Assembly: GCA_045635745.1 (NCBI GenBank)
Contig: JAZTWG010000031.1
Span: 1-64,000, forward strand
Direction of reading: 5' to 3'
Source of the DNA: SIG78 sp045635745
GTDB taxonomy: Bacteria > Verrucomicrobiota > Lentisphaeria > Victivallales > Victivallaceae
Length of the DNA stretch: 64,000 nt
The notes under the pieces were generated by a model. It was not told the origin of the DNA and ran no database searches. It saw only the letters and a program-made list of their open reading frames with translations. The translations under genes were made by a program, and so were the position numbers. This document shows, piece by piece, positions 53,417-62,385 of this stretch (the stretch's first letter is position 1; each line of letters opens with the position of its first letter).

Positions 53417-55987
53417 TTAAATGTCAAGATCTTTTACGCTGGCAGCGTATTTTTCGATATACTCTCTGCGCGGTTCCACCGCATCGCCCATGAGCAGGGT
53501 GAACATGCGTTCGGCGGCAACCGCGTCCTGCATGGTGACTTTGATCATCTTGCGCCGTTCCGGGTCCATGGTGGTTTCCCAGAGCTGTTCGGGGTTCATT
53601 TCACCCAAACCTTTGTAGCGCTGGATATCGATGCCTTTTCTGCCGTTTTCGCGGATGATTTCAAAGAGTTCCTGCAGGCTGCATGCAACGGATTCTCTGC
53701 CGTCGGCATTGACGCGCCAGATGGCATCGCCGGCGGTGAACACCTTTTCCGCAGCTACCGACTGCGCCGCCAGATCGCGGGCAAGTTCGGAAACGGCGAG
53801 CGCTTCAAAAATATCCACCGTATCCACCGCACTCATGGCTATGGAGGTTTCAAAGAGTTCTGCGGCGTTTTCGTTTTCCGGTTCTTCTGTATCGGCGTTT
53901 TCGGCTGCTGCACTTTCCGCAGTTTCGGCGGCATCCACAACTTCAGCAGCCGGGATTTGAGCTTCGCCGATGCGGTCGCGGCTTTCGGCGATCACTTCTT
54001 TGCGTTCTTCGGCGGTGTAGACAAACTTGCGGGAGATGGTGCCGTCGAGTTCGCGCACGCTGATTTCAGCGATCGGGAACGCGCCATCGGCGTTGGCCAG
54101 AGCAAAGTATTCCGGCGGTTCCACACCGCAGCGCTGCAGACCGTTGGCGCAATGCTGGGCACGGCGGAACAGTGCGATGAGTGCTTCGACATTTTCGCGT
54201 TCCAGCGCATTGCCTTCGGCGTCGAAGACCTGAATATCCTCCACGCCCAGCTGGATAAGGTAGTTATCGAGCTGTTCATCGGTATCTATATAACGCTCTT
54301 TGTTTTTGCGTTTGACCTTGAAGAGCGGCGGATTGGCTATATAGATATGTCCGGCTTCGATCAGCGGCCGCATCTGGCGGTAGAAGAATGTCAAAAGCAG
54401 TGTACGGATGTGCGCTCCGTCCACATCAGCATCGGTCATGATCACGATGCGGTGGTAGCGCAGTTTGCTGATGTCAAAATCTTCATCCACGCCGCAGCCG
54501 ATGGCGGCGAACATGGCTTTGATTTCGTTGTTGGCAAGAATTTTATCCAACCGTGCCTTTTCCACGTTAAGGAGTTTACCGCGGATCGGCAGAATAGCTT
54601 GGAATTTGCTGTTACGGCCCTGTTTGGCAGAGCCGCCGGCGGAGTCCCCTTCCACGATGTACATTTCGCAGTTTTCCGGGTTGCGGTCAGAGCATTCGGC
54701 CAGTTTGCCCGGCAGTCCGAACCCATCGAGCACGCCTTTGCGCTGCACCAGTTCGCGGGCTTTGCGGGCGGCCTCGCGGGCCTGGGCGGCACGCATACTT
54801 TTGAGAATGACTTCTTTGGCCACCGCCGGATTTTCTTCGAGGAAGGTGGAAAGTTTTTCAAATACCACCGATTCCACGATGCCGCGCACATTGCTGTTGC
54901 CCAGTTTGGTCTTGGTCTGACCTTCAAACTGCGGATCGGGTACTTTCACGCTCACGATGGCGGTCAGACCTTCGCGGACGTCTTCGCCGGACATGCCTTT
55001 GTCGGAAGCGCCTTTGAGCATCTTGTTGTCGCGGGCATAGTTGTTGATGCTGCGGGTCAGAGCCGTCTGGAAACCCACCAGATGAGTACCGCCGTCAACG
55101 GTGTTGATGTTGTTGGTATAGCTGGTGATATTGGCGCGGAAACTGTCGTTGTACTGCATGGCGATCTCCACATCCACGCCGTCTTTTTCGCAATGGAAGT
55201 AGATCGGAGCGGGATGAACCACCTTCATATCCGCATTAAGGTATTTGACGAATTCTGACACCCCGCCTTCGTAGCAATGGTGCTCCATGTATTTGGGATC
55301 GCTGTTTTCCAGCCGTTCGTCGATAAGGGTTACAGAAATACCGCTGTTCAGGAATGCCAGGTCGCGCAGACGGTTGGCAAGCGTATCGCGGCTGTAAACG
55401 GTTTCGGTAAAGATCGTGGCATCGGGCTTGAAAGTTACTTTGGTACCGCGTTTGTCGGTATCGCCGAGGCTGTAAAGCTTTTTGGTGGTGTTGCCGCGGG
55501 CAAATTCGATGCCCCAGGCTTTGCCGTCGCGGTAGACTTCGACTTTCATCCAGTCCGAAAGCGCGTTCACGCAGCTTACACCCACGCCGTGCAGACCGCC
55601 GGAAACTTTGTAGCTGTTGTGGTCGAATTTACCGCCGGCGTGCAGTACGGTCAGCACCACTTCCACGGCGGGTTTGCCTTCGGTTTCGTGCATATCCACC
55701 GGAATACCGCGGCCGTCGTCGAGTACGGAAATGGTATTGTCGGGGTGAATGGTTACAACAACTTTGCTGGCGTAGCCGGCCAGCGCTTCGTCAATGGAGT
55801 TGTCCACCACTTCGTAGACCAGGTGGTGCAGACCTTTTTCGGAAGTTGAACCAATATACATGGCAGGGCGCATACGCACCGCTTCCAGGCCTTCCAGCAC
55901 CGTGATCTTGCTGGCAGAATATTCAGAGGCCGCGGCATTTTCCGCCGGGACATTTACTGCATTCGGGTCTTTGATTTCGTCAGACAT
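53417..55987 (-). CDS. gyrB: DNA gyrase subunit B
   Basis: ATPase subunit of type II topoisomerase. 856 aa: GHKL ATPase (GSTSEKGLHHLVYEVVDNSIDE, HGVGVSCVNALS), transducer, Toprim (IVEGDSAGGSAKQGRNSKFQ, DADVDGAHIRTL) and the C-terminal QRYKGLGEMNPEQLWETTMDP. An insert of about 170-190 residues before that motif, with an acidic Ala/Glu-rich stretch, occurs at the place of the E. coli insert but with different sequence. ATG at 55987 with GAGGAG upstream; a longer upstream frame lacks support. Confidence 0.96.
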   Translation of the reverse strand: MSDEIKDPNAVNVPAENAAASEYSASKITVLEGLEAVRMRPAMYIGSTSEKGLHHLVYEVVDNSIDEALAGYASKVVVTIHPDNTISVLDDGRGIPVDMHETEGKPAVEVVLTVLHAGGKFDHNSYKVSGGLHGVGVSCVNALSDWMKVEVYRDGKAWGIEFARGNTTKKLYSLGDTDKRGTKVTFKPDATIFTETVYSRDTLANRLRDLAFLNSGISVTLIDERLENSDPKYMEHHCYEGGVSEFVKYLNADMKVVHPAPIYFHCEKDGVDVEIAMQYNDSFRANITSYTNNINTVDGGTHLVGFQTALTRSINNYARDNKMLKGASDKGMSGEDVREGLTAIVSVKVPDPQFEGQTKTKLGNSNVRGIVESVVFEKLSTFLEENPAVAKEVILKSMRAAQAREAARKARELVQRKGVLDGFGLPGKLAECSDRNPENCEMYIVEGDSAGGSAKQGRNSKFQAILPIRGKLLNVEKARLDKILANNEIKAMFAAIGCGVDEDFDISKLRYHRIVIMTDADVDGAHIRTLLLTFFYRQMRPLIEAGHIYIANPPLFKVKRKNKERYIDTDEQLDNYLIQLGVEDIQVFDAEGNALERENVEALIALFRRAQHCANGLQRCGVEPPEYFALANADGAFPIAEISVRELDGTISRKFVYTAEERKEVIAESRDRIGEAQIPAAEVVDAAETAESAAAENADTEEPENENAAELFETSIAMSAVDTVDIFEALAVSELARDLAAQSVAAEKVFTAGDAIWRVNADGRESVACSLQELFEIIRENGRKGIDIQRYKGLGEMNPEQLWETTMDPERRKMIKVTMQDAVAAERMFTLLMGDAVEPRREYIEKYAASVKDLDI

Positions 55988-56048
55988 CGGTAAAAAATCT
56001 CCTCGTTTTGCTATATATAATTTATTATTAAAATCACACTCAATGTAT

Positions 56049-56077
56049 ACAATACACCGCGCGCGGGTTTTTTTCAA
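56049..56077 (-). promoter_or_regulatory. Promoter of the gyrB-recA run
   Basis: On the minus strand TTGAAA (56077-56072), 17 bp rich in GC, TATTGT (56054-56049), 61 nt before the gyrB start. The GC-rich CCCGCGCGCG spacer could make it supercoil-sensitive, as gyr promoters often are. Confidence 0.6.
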
Positions 56078-56172
56078 GGTTTTTGCACTCAAAACCGCAA
56101 CTTTTTCCGCATTTTTCCGACCCGGGAGCGTTCGCGCCCGGCGTGTAGGCGGAAAGTTGTCTTCCGCAGAAT

Positions 56173-56201
56173 TTGCAATTACGGAGGTGGAGTGCTATAT
56201 T
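56173..56201 (+). promoter_or_regulatory. Promoter of the esterase gene
   Basis: TTGCAA (56173-56178), 17 bp, TATATT (56196-56201), 25 nt before the start. Confidence 0.65.
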
Positions 56202-56226
56202 TAAGTGAACTTCAGGAGATTTTTTT

Positions 56227-56982
56227 ATGGCTGTAATGCACACTTTGTTCAGTTCGTCTACGCTGATGCGGCGTTGCGCGATGAATGTTTTTGTTCCCGA
56301 AAAACCGCACTCTGACGGCAAACCCGGTTTTCCGGTGATTTATCTGCTGCACGGCAGGAGCGACGACGAAAATTCTTACGCTGATCACGGTATTCGCGCT
56401 CTGGCTGAAAAGTACGAATTCATCATTGTTATGCCCGACGGCAGCCGCAGTTTTTACAGCGATATGGTCTGCGGGCAGAAATACTGGACTTTCATCTCGG
56501 AAGAATTGCCGCGTCTGATTGCTGTAATGTTCCCGGCACGCACTGATCGCGCCAGCACTTTTGCCGCCGGTTTGAGTATGGGCGGCTATGGTGCACTCAA
56601 GCTCGGATTGCGCCAACCGGAGCGGTTCGGCAAAGTGGCGGGCATGTCTGCTGTTGCCGATATCGGCTGGGTCGGCAGACCGGAGGGGCATATGAGCGAT
56701 CAGGAAGTGGCAAGTATCTATGGTTCGCGTACCGGTATGCTCGGTGGCGATGATGATTTATTTGAGCTTCTCAAGCGCCCCGCACCAGCCTGCGGCAGAC
56801 CTGAACTCATGGTGCGCTGCGGCGATGCGGATATGCTCATTGGCGCAAACCGCGAATTTGTCAGACGTGCTGCTGCGGCAGGCAACTGGAGTGTGGATTA
56901 TGCAGAAACTCCCGGCGCGGGGCACAGTTGGGATTTCTGGATGGGTATTCTGCCGGAAATTTTTGATTTTTTCAGTAAATAA
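56227..56982 (+). CDS. Alpha/beta hydrolase esterase (esterase D/antigen 85-like)
   Basis: 251 aa, no signal peptide. YLLHGRSDDENSY is the oxyanion region, GLSMGGYGALK holds the nucleophile Ser, CGDADML the acid Asp and PGAGHSWDFW the catalytic His. Best fit is the esterase D family that includes S-formylglutathione hydrolases, tributyrin and feruloyl esterases; glutathione linkage is doubtful here and the substrate is open. AGGAG before the ATG. Stands alone. Confidence 0.83.
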   Translation: MAVMHTLFSSSTLMRRCAMNVFVPEKPHSDGKPGFPVIYLLHGRSDDENSYADHGIRALAEKYEFIIVMPDGSRSFYSDMVCGQKYWTFISEELPRLIAVMFPARTDRASTFAAGLSMGGYGALKLGLRQPERFGKVAGMSAVADIGWVGRPEGHMSDQEVASIYGSRTGMLGGDDDLFELLKRPAPACGRPELMVRCGDADMLIGANREFVRRAAAAGNWSVDYAETPGAGHSWDFWMGILPEIFDFFSK

Positions 56983-56994
56983 TCAGTTTGAAAA

Positions 56995-57022
56995 TTGAAA
57001 AAAAGTAAAAGCGGATTATATT
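56995..57022 (+). promoter_or_regulatory. Promoter of gap
   Basis: TTGAAA (56995-57000), 16 bp, TATATT (57017-57022), 69 nt before the start. A TATAAT overlaps by a few bases and could serve instead. Confidence 0.5.
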
Positions 57023-57091
57023 ATAATATCAAAAGTGTTTTGACAAACCCTTAATTTTTAACCTTTAATCAACAAAAAAAGAGGCAAAAAA

Positions 57092-58090
57092 ATGATCAAA
57101 GTCGGTATCAACGGTTTCGGTCGTATCGGCCGCATGGTGTTCCGCGCGGCGGTGGAAAACTTCAGCAATGACATCCAGATTGTCGGTATCAACGACCTGC
57201 TGGATCCTGATTACTTGGCCTACATGCTCAAGTATGACTCCGTGCATGGTATTTTCAAGCACGACATCAAAGTTGACGGCAACTATCTCGTGGTCGATGG
57301 CAACAAGATCCGCCTGACCGCTGAAATGGATCCGGCCAATTTGAAGTGGGACGAAGTCGGCGCTGATGTCGTCGTCGAATCCACCGGTCTCTTCCTCGAA
57401 GATGCCAAAGCCCGCAAGCACATCGAAGCCGGTGCCAAAAAAGTTATCATGTCCGCTCCCAGCAAAGACGCCACTCCGATGTTCGTCTATGGTGTGAACG
57501 ACAAGACCTATGCCGGTCAGGATATCATCTCCAACGCCAGCTGCACCACCAACTGCCTGGCTCCGATCAGCAAAGTTCTGAACGACAAATTCGGTATCAA
57601 ACGCGGCCTGATGACCACCATCCACGCTGCTCCCGCCACCCAGAAAACCGTTGACGGTCCCTCCAAGAAGGATTGGCGCGGCGGCCGCGGTATCCTCGAA
57701 AACATGATCCCCTCCAGCACCGGTGCTGCCAAGGCGGTCGGTAAGGTTCTGCCCGAACTCAATGGCAAACTTACCGGTATGAGTGTCCGCGTTCCCACCA
57801 GCGACGTTTCTTTCGTTGACCTGACCGTGGAACTGAACAACGAATGCACCTATGACCAGATCTGCGCTGCCATGAAGGAAGCCGCCGAAGGCGAACTCAA
57901 AGGCATCCTCGGTTACACCGAAGACGCAGTGGTCTCCACCGACTTCGTTGACGATGCCCGTACCAGCATCTTCGATGCCAAGGCCGGTATCCAGCTCGAC
58001 GGCACCTTCGTCAAGGTCTGCAGCTGGTACGACAACGAATGGGGCTACAGCAACAAAGTTCTGGAAATGGCCAAAGTCATCACCAAGTAA
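57092..58090 (+). CDS. gap: Glyceraldehyde-3-phosphate dehydrogenase
   Basis: NAD-dependent glycolytic enzyme. 332 aa: INGFGRIGRMVFRA for NAD, INDLLD gives the Asp (about 35) that favours NAD over NADP, and SNASCTTNCLAP holds the catalytic Cys (C151). Codon use is strongly biased to C-ending codons, as in highly expressed genes. GAGGC before the ATG. Followed by pgk after a 288-bp gap that holds a two-hairpin element. Confidence 0.97.
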   Translation: MIKVGINGFGRIGRMVFRAAVENFSNDIQIVGINDLLDPDYLAYMLKYDSVHGIFKHDIKVDGNYLVVDGNKIRLTAEMDPANLKWDEVGADVVVESTGLFLEDAKARKHIEAGAKKVIMSAPSKDATPMFVYGVNDKTYAGQDIISNASCTTNCLAPISKVLNDKFGIKRGLMTTIHAAPATQKTVDGPSKKDWRGGRGILENMIPSSTGAAKAVGKVLPELNGKLTGMSVRVPTSDVSFVDLTVELNNECTYDQICAAMKEAAEGELKGILGYTEDAVVSTDFVDDARTSIFDAKAGIQLDGTFVKVCSWYDNEWGYSNKVLEMAKVITK

Positions 58091-58219
58091 GCTGATTGCT
58101 TGATTGATTCCCCAAAGCGGGCGGGTAGGTTTGCCCGTCCGCTTTTTTGCTTTATCAAACAACGCTCTGCGACCAAAACAAATAATCGGACTTTTTGTTA
58201 TCTTTTTCAAACTTTGGAT

Positions 58220-58338
58220 GGCATTTTTATTTTTTGCCATGCCAAAAATAAAAATGCCAATAAAAGGTTTGGAAAAAAGGGTTGGGGTTTGGGGAAGGGG
58301 AAAAGAACCTTTCCTCAAAAGGTTTTTTCCCCTTCCCC
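58220..58338 (+). repeat. Two-hairpin intergenic element, copy A (before pgk)
   Basis: Hairpin 1 has 15-bp perfect arms (58220-58234, 58244-58258). After AATAAAAGGTTTGGAAAAAA comes hairpin 2 with 14-bp outer arms GGGGAAGGGGAAAA/TTTTCCCCTTCCCC (58291-58304, 58325-58338) and six inner pairs AACCTT/AAGGTT. It ends 40 nt before pgk. No T run follows hairpin 2, so it is a weak terminator at best; it could regulate read-through from gap. Confidence 0.88.
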
Positions 58339-58378
58339 AAGCAGCAGAGCACAACAACATTTTTTAAGGAATAAAAAA

Positions 58379-59599
58379 ATGAACATTGACAAAAAGACTG
58401 TAAAAGACATTTGCCTTACCGGCAAGCGTGTGGTTATGCGCGTAGACTTCAACGTGCCGCTGAAAGATGGCAAAGTTGCTGACGACACCCGTATTACTGC
58501 GGCTCTGCCCACCATCAAATACATTCTCGATCAGGGTGCCAGCTTGACATTGTTGAGCCACCTGGGTCGTCCCAAAGGCGAAGTCAAAGCTGAATTCAGC
58601 CTGAAGCCCGTTGCTGAATACCTGCAGAATCTGCTTGGCAAGCCCGTCCGTTTTGCTGATGACTGCATCGGCGAAGCTGCCGTTGCCGCCAGCAAAGAGC
58701 TCAAGGCCGGCGAAGTCATGCTGTGCGAAAACACCCGTTTCCACAAGTCCGAAGACCTCAAGGGCAAGACCGACGAAGAAAAAGCCGCTCTCAAAGAAAT
58801 GGCTGCTGAACTTGCCAAGCTTGGCGAAATCTATGTCAACGACGCTTTCGGTACCGCCCACCGCGCCCACGCCTCCACCGCTGTTATCGCCGACATCATC
58901 GGTCATGACAAGAGCGTTGCTGGCTTCCTGATGGAAAAAGAACTGCAGTACCTCGGTAAAGCGGTTGCCGCTCCTGCCCGTCCGTTTGTTGCTATCATCG
59001 GCGGTGCTAAAGTTTCCGGTAAACTGGAAGTTCTCAACAGCCTGATGGAAAAAGTCGACTGCATCCTCATCGGCGGCGGTATGGCTTACACTTTCCTCAA
59101 GGCCCAGGGCCACGAAATCGGTAAGTCTCTCTGCGAAGATGAACTTATCGATACTGCTAAAGAAGTTCTTGCCAAGGCTGCTGCCAAAGGCGTCAAATTC
59201 ATGCTGCCCGTGGACAACAAAGTTGCGGCTGAATTCAGCAACGATGCCGCCACCAAGATCGTCGGCAACGACATTCCTGCAGACATGATGGCTCTCGATA
59301 TCGGTCCGGAAACCGCCAAGGTTTACGCTGCCGAAATCGCCAACGCTAAAACCGTTGTCTGGAACGGCCCCATGGGCTGCTTTGAAATGCCCAACTTCGC
59401 AGCCGGTACCATGACCGTCTGCCAGGCTGTTGCCGACAGCGATTGCGTCAGCATCATCGGCGGCGGCGACAGTGTTGCTGCTGTTAACCAGAGCGGTCTG
59501 GCCGCCAAGATGTCGCACATCTCCACCGGTGGTGGTGCCTCCCTGGAATTCCTCGAAGGCAAAACCCTTCCCGGTGTAGCCGCACTGGCTGACAAGTAA
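58379..59599 (+). CDS. pgk: Phosphoglycerate kinase
   Basis: Second ATP-yielding part of lower glycolysis. 406 aa; RVDFNVPLKDG, LLSHLGRPKGE, GGAKVSGKLEVL, GGGMAYTFLKA and GGGDSVAAVNQSG are conserved. AAGGA before the ATG at 58379. Same biased codon use as gap. Flanked by an inverted pair of two-hairpin elements. Confidence 0.97.
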   Translation: MNIDKKTVKDICLTGKRVVMRVDFNVPLKDGKVADDTRITAALPTIKYILDQGASLTLLSHLGRPKGEVKAEFSLKPVAEYLQNLLGKPVRFADDCIGEAAVAASKELKAGEVMLCENTRFHKSEDLKGKTDEEKAALKEMAAELAKLGEIYVNDAFGTAHRAHASTAVIADIIGHDKSVAGFLMEKELQYLGKAVAAPARPFVAIIGGAKVSGKLEVLNSLMEKVDCILIGGGMAYTFLKAQGHEIGKSLCEDELIDTAKEVLAKAAAKGVKFMLPVDNKVAAEFSNDAATKIVGNDIPADMMALDIGPETAKVYAAEIANAKTVVWNGPMGCFEMPNFAAGTMTVCQAVADSDCVSIIGGGDSVAAVNQSGLAAKMSHISTGGGASLEFLEGKTLPGVAALADK

Positions 59600-59623
59600 G
59601 GTTTTGTAAGGCGATAGGGAACC

Positions 59624-59747
59624 CCGGGGAAGGGGAAAAAAAACTTTTGATGGATGGGTTCTTTTCCCCTTCCCCGGACCCCATCCCCTTTTTCCAAACC
59701 TTTTATTGGCATTTTTCATTTTTTCAAAATGAAAAATGCCAATAAAA
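59624..59747 (-). repeat. Two-hairpin intergenic element, copy B (after pgk, inverted)
   Basis: Hairpin 2 has 16-bp perfect arms CCGGGGAAGGGGAAAA/TTTTCCCCTTCCCCGG (59624-59639, 59662-59677). Hairpin 1 has 22-bp perfect arms (59701-59722, 59726-59747). On the minus strand the join reads AATAAAAGGTTTGGAAAAAG, nearly the same as copy A. It starts 25 nt after pgk and could end transcription from either side. Confidence 0.88.
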
Positions 59748-59785
59748 TTTGTTAAAATTTATTACTACGGTGCTGAACTGTAAGG

Positions 59786-59810
59786 AACGGATTTATATTC
59801 CGTTTTATTT
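59786..59810 (+). terminator. Small terminator-like hairpin
   Basis: AACGGA (59786-59791) pairs with TCCGTT (59799-59804), followed by TTATTTT. Confidence 0.5.
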
Positions 59811-59840
59811 TCGGTAGAAATTAATAAAATATTGTAAGCC

Positions 59841-60165
59841 AACAGCATACGCGGCAAAGCCGCGAAGCCCGGTTAGGGCCCGTCTTCGTTAGACTACGCC
59901 GTGGCAAGCCGCGAACGCATGGGAGGGTAGTTTGCAGGATACATTCCTGCAAACCGAGCGGAAATGTTCCGCGAAGCCGACCGGAGATGAGCGAAGCCAT
60001 CCGGCGTTTGAGGACGATTTTGCGGCAAGCCGTAAAATCGCTTAAGGGGGCTACCGCCCCCGCCGTTAATTTAAAGTTGTTAGGCATTACGCTGGATATA
60101 GCTGCCCAATGAGCACAGGGGTCAAGGGGGAAAGCAATCCCCCCTTGGTTACGGCATCAGCCGTA
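59841..60165. repeat. Cluster of at least nine hairpins in non-coding DNA
   Basis: In order: CGCGGC/GCCGCG (59850-59864); GTCT/AGAC (59882-59894); TTTGCAGGA/TCCTGCAAA (59931-59953); GCGGAA/TTCCGC (59958-59972); CCGGAGATG/CATCCGG (59980-60004, imperfect); CGATTTTGCGGC/GCCGTAAAATCG (60015-60040, one G-U); GGGGGC/GCCCCC (60046-60061); CAAGGGGG/CCCCCTTG (60123-60147); TACGGC/GCCGTA (60150-60165). GCGAAGCC or GCAAGCC recurs at least five times between and within them. It is more GC-rich than the neighbouring intergenic DNA. No protein gene is supported here. It may be a REP-like cluster or a large structured RNA. Confidence 0.75.
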
Positions 60166-60241
60166 TGCGAACAATATTAAAAAATATTTTATTTTTCCGT
60201 TTTTTACCGTTCGTTACCGTTAAACATTTTGGAATAATACT
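60166..60241. other. AT-rich leader of the ABC gene
   Basis: TTACCGTT is repeated (TTTACCGTTCG, TTACCGTTAAAC) in an AT-rich stretch. No clear -35/-10 pair and no ribosome-binding site of note. Confidence 0.35.
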
Positions 60242-61033
60242 ATGGAAAACGCTATCATCATCGAAAACGCCACCGTCTATATGGACGAAAACATGGTTTT
60301 AAAAAACATCAGCTGGACTTTGAAAAAAGGAGCCCGCTGCTTTCTTATGGGAGCTAACGGCGCGGGTAAAACCACGCTGGTCAAACTCCTGATGGGTTTT
60401 GCGTGGCCGGTTTATGGTGCGCGCGTGGAAATACTGGGCAATGTTTACGGCAAATGCAATTTGCAGGAAGTCCGTAAAAAGATCGGTTGGGTCAGCCCCT
60501 TCATGCAGCATTGGACGAGCGAAAACAGCAAGGCTCTGCATGTGGTGCTCTCCGGTCTGGACGGCTCGTTGGGTTTGTTCCGCGATGTGACCAAAGATGA
60601 AGTCGACCGCGCTATGGCGATTCTGACCGAACTCAATGCCGCGCATCTTGCCGAGCGCAGCTGGTATGCTTTGAGTTCCGGTGAACAGGTCAAATTTCTG
60701 ATCGCCCGCGCGCTCATCACCAGCCCGGAACTGCTGATCCTTGACGAGCCGAGTGTTTACATGGATTTGGCGGGGCGCGAATATCTTTTGAGCGAAATCG
60801 AACGTTTTGCCAACAGCCGCCCCGATTTGACTTTGATTTTCATTACCCAGCGCATCGAAGAGATCATGCCGGTATTCCGTTACGGCATGGCACTCAAAAG
60901 TGGTACGATCTTCAAATCGGGTTCCACCGAAGAAGTCCTGACCGAAGAAAACCTTGAACAGATTTTCAATATCCCGGTAAAACTGCTCCGCAGCGACAAC
61001 GGCCGCTTCTGGCCGGTAGTGGGCATCCGGTAA
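60242..61033 (+). CDS. ABC transporter ATP-binding protein, YlmA/ModF-like
   Basis: 263 aa ATPase. Walker A MGANGAGKT, signature ALSSGEQVK (degenerate LSGGQ), Walker B LLILDEPS and the H-loop place taken by Gln (FITQRIEEI). No permease gene is next to it. Members of this sort often stand alone, so transport partner and role are unknown. Confidence 0.88.
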   Translation: MENAIIIENATVYMDENMVLKNISWTLKKGARCFLMGANGAGKTTLVKLLMGFAWPVYGARVEILGNVYGKCNLQEVRKKIGWVSPFMQHWTSENSKALHVVLSGLDGSLGLFRDVTKDEVDRAMAILTELNAAHLAERSWYALSSGEQVKFLIARALITSPELLILDEPSVYMDLAGREYLLSEIERFANSRPDLTLIFITQRIEEIMPVFRYGMALKSGTIFKSGSTEEVLTEENLEQIFNIPVKLLRSDNGRFWPVVGIR

Positions 61034-61093
61034 CCGGCAGCGGGGCATGACGGGAGAGTTTTGTTCTGCGCCGGATATCGACAAACCAGCGAC

Positions 61094-62347
61094 TTATGCC
61101 AAAATGGAGCGCGATGCGTTATTTTGGCCGGAGAGATAACTCAAGGCCCAGACCAATGCATCCAGCCGGTCAGGACTCTTGACCCCGCCGGGGCGGTAGG
61201 AGCACATTTCATCTTCCAATTCCCGGAAAAATCCGGCATGATGCACCTTGCATTGCTCATATAAAGCGGCAATGGGTTCGGCGCGCAGATATTTGCCGCG
61301 GGTGGCGCGTACAGCTTTGAAAGAGAGATCCGGAGCGGCATTACGCAACGCCATTTCGATAAGATCGCCGCCCTGATTGACTTCGCCGATCACGCGGTCG
61401 GCGTGCCATTTGCGGTAAACTTTTTCCACTTGCTGCGCCCATTTGAGCGGTGATGCACGCAAACTGGCATCTTCCAATACAAAAAACTCGCCGTTTTCCG
61501 TCCGTCCGGCAGCAACAATGCCGGTAAGGTCCGAACTGCCGCTGCCGGTAACTGCGGGGTCAACACCGATCGCCACTTGCTGTAAATCGGGTATCGTTTT
61601 GTTCCATCGGGCCTTATCGAGCAGAAAAGAGTTCCATAAACCGTCAAGCGAGTCATCGAGCCACGCGCCCTCCAGAAAACGGCGCTGCTGGCGCAAGCTC
61701 AAACTGCCGAGAGTATTTTCGATGTATCCCTCGGGCAGATTTACCCGGTTATCGGCCGGATTCATGAGCATACAGGCGTAATTTTCCGGATTCGGAAGTG
61801 CCATACCGCTTTCCGGTTCGGTTTTTTCCACAAAAAGTTTGTAGCTCCAATGCGATTTTCCCGAAGGGTTGCAGTCATAATACGCGCGGTTGATCAGCGT
61901 GGTTTTCTGCGCCAGTCGGGTCAGCGCGGTACTGATGCCCGAATAAGGTATTTCGGAACATTCGTTGAAATATATGGTGGCAAATTCCCGTCCGAGGATA
62001 CGGTCGGCACGCTCATCGGCATCCAGCCCTCCCAGCCAGATCTCGGAACGGTTGGGCAGAACAAAAAAATTGTCGCTTTTTATGTAATCTGCTTTCAGGC
62101 CGGGGAATGCGGTACTTATGACCTTGGGCAGCGTATCAAAGCCGACAGCATAACGGGCGCCATTGCCGTGAAAACGCAGTATGGCATGACGGCTGCCGGG
62201 GGCTTTGAGCGCTCTGACCAGCAAGGCGTAAACCAGTATGAATGTTTTGCCCGAGCGGCTGCCGCCGTAAAGCAGAATATGCCGCGCAGAACTTTGCAGC
62301 AATTTGACCGCCTGCTGCTGGGCCGGGGTTTTTTCAAATTTTTTCAT
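61094..62347 (-). CDS. Phage-type terminase large subunit, standing alone
   Basis: 417 aa. ATPase half: Walker A GGSRSGKT (28-35), Walker B IYFNE (125-129, catalytic Glu), CNP coupling motif (159-161). Nuclease half (RNase H-like): D263 in IGVDPA, E322 in GEVNQ, D396 in DRLDALVW. All key residues are kept, so it could be active. A normal terminase packs phage DNA with a portal and small subunit; none is seen on either side. The ATG at 62347 is taken over an earlier one because the ATPase homology begins there. Not frameshifted. Confidence 0.85.
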   Translation of the reverse strand: MKKFEKTPAQQQAVKLLQSSARHILLYGGSRSGKTFILVYALLVRALKAPGSRHAILRFHGNGARYAVGFDTLPKVISTAFPGLKADYIKSDNFFVLPNRSEIWLGGLDADERADRILGREFATIYFNECSEIPYSGISTALTRLAQKTTLINRAYYDCNPSGKSHWSYKLFVEKTEPESGMALPNPENYACMLMNPADNRVNLPEGYIENTLGSLSLRQQRRFLEGAWLDDSLDGLWNSFLLDKARWNKTIPDLQQVAIGVDPAVTGSGSSDLTGIVAAGRTENGEFFVLEDASLRASPLKWAQQVEKVYRKWHADRVIGEVNQGGDLIEMALRNAAPDLSFKAVRATRGKYLRAEPIAALYEQCKVHHAGFFRELEDEMCSYRPGGVKSPDRLDALVWALSYLSGQNNASRSILA

Positions 62348-62385
62348 ATTCCAAATATAATAAAAGGTTTTGATAATCACGGTTT

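Noticed and set aside
57065..59719. Long minus-strand frames opposite gap and pgk
   Set aside because: Antisense to two certain glycolytic genes with strong codon bias, which creates such frames.
59868..59930. tRNA-like fold in the hairpin cluster
   Set aside because: No acceptor stem pairing, no T-loop GTTCRANNC and no CCA-compatible end.
59821..60087. 88-codon minus-strand frame in the hairpin cluster
   Set aside because: It runs across palindromes, has no ribosome site and no protein-like pattern; better explained by structured DNA or RNA.
59841..60165. CRISPR array
   Set aside because: Hairpins differ in sequence and spacing; no constant direct repeat or equal spacers, and no cas gene.
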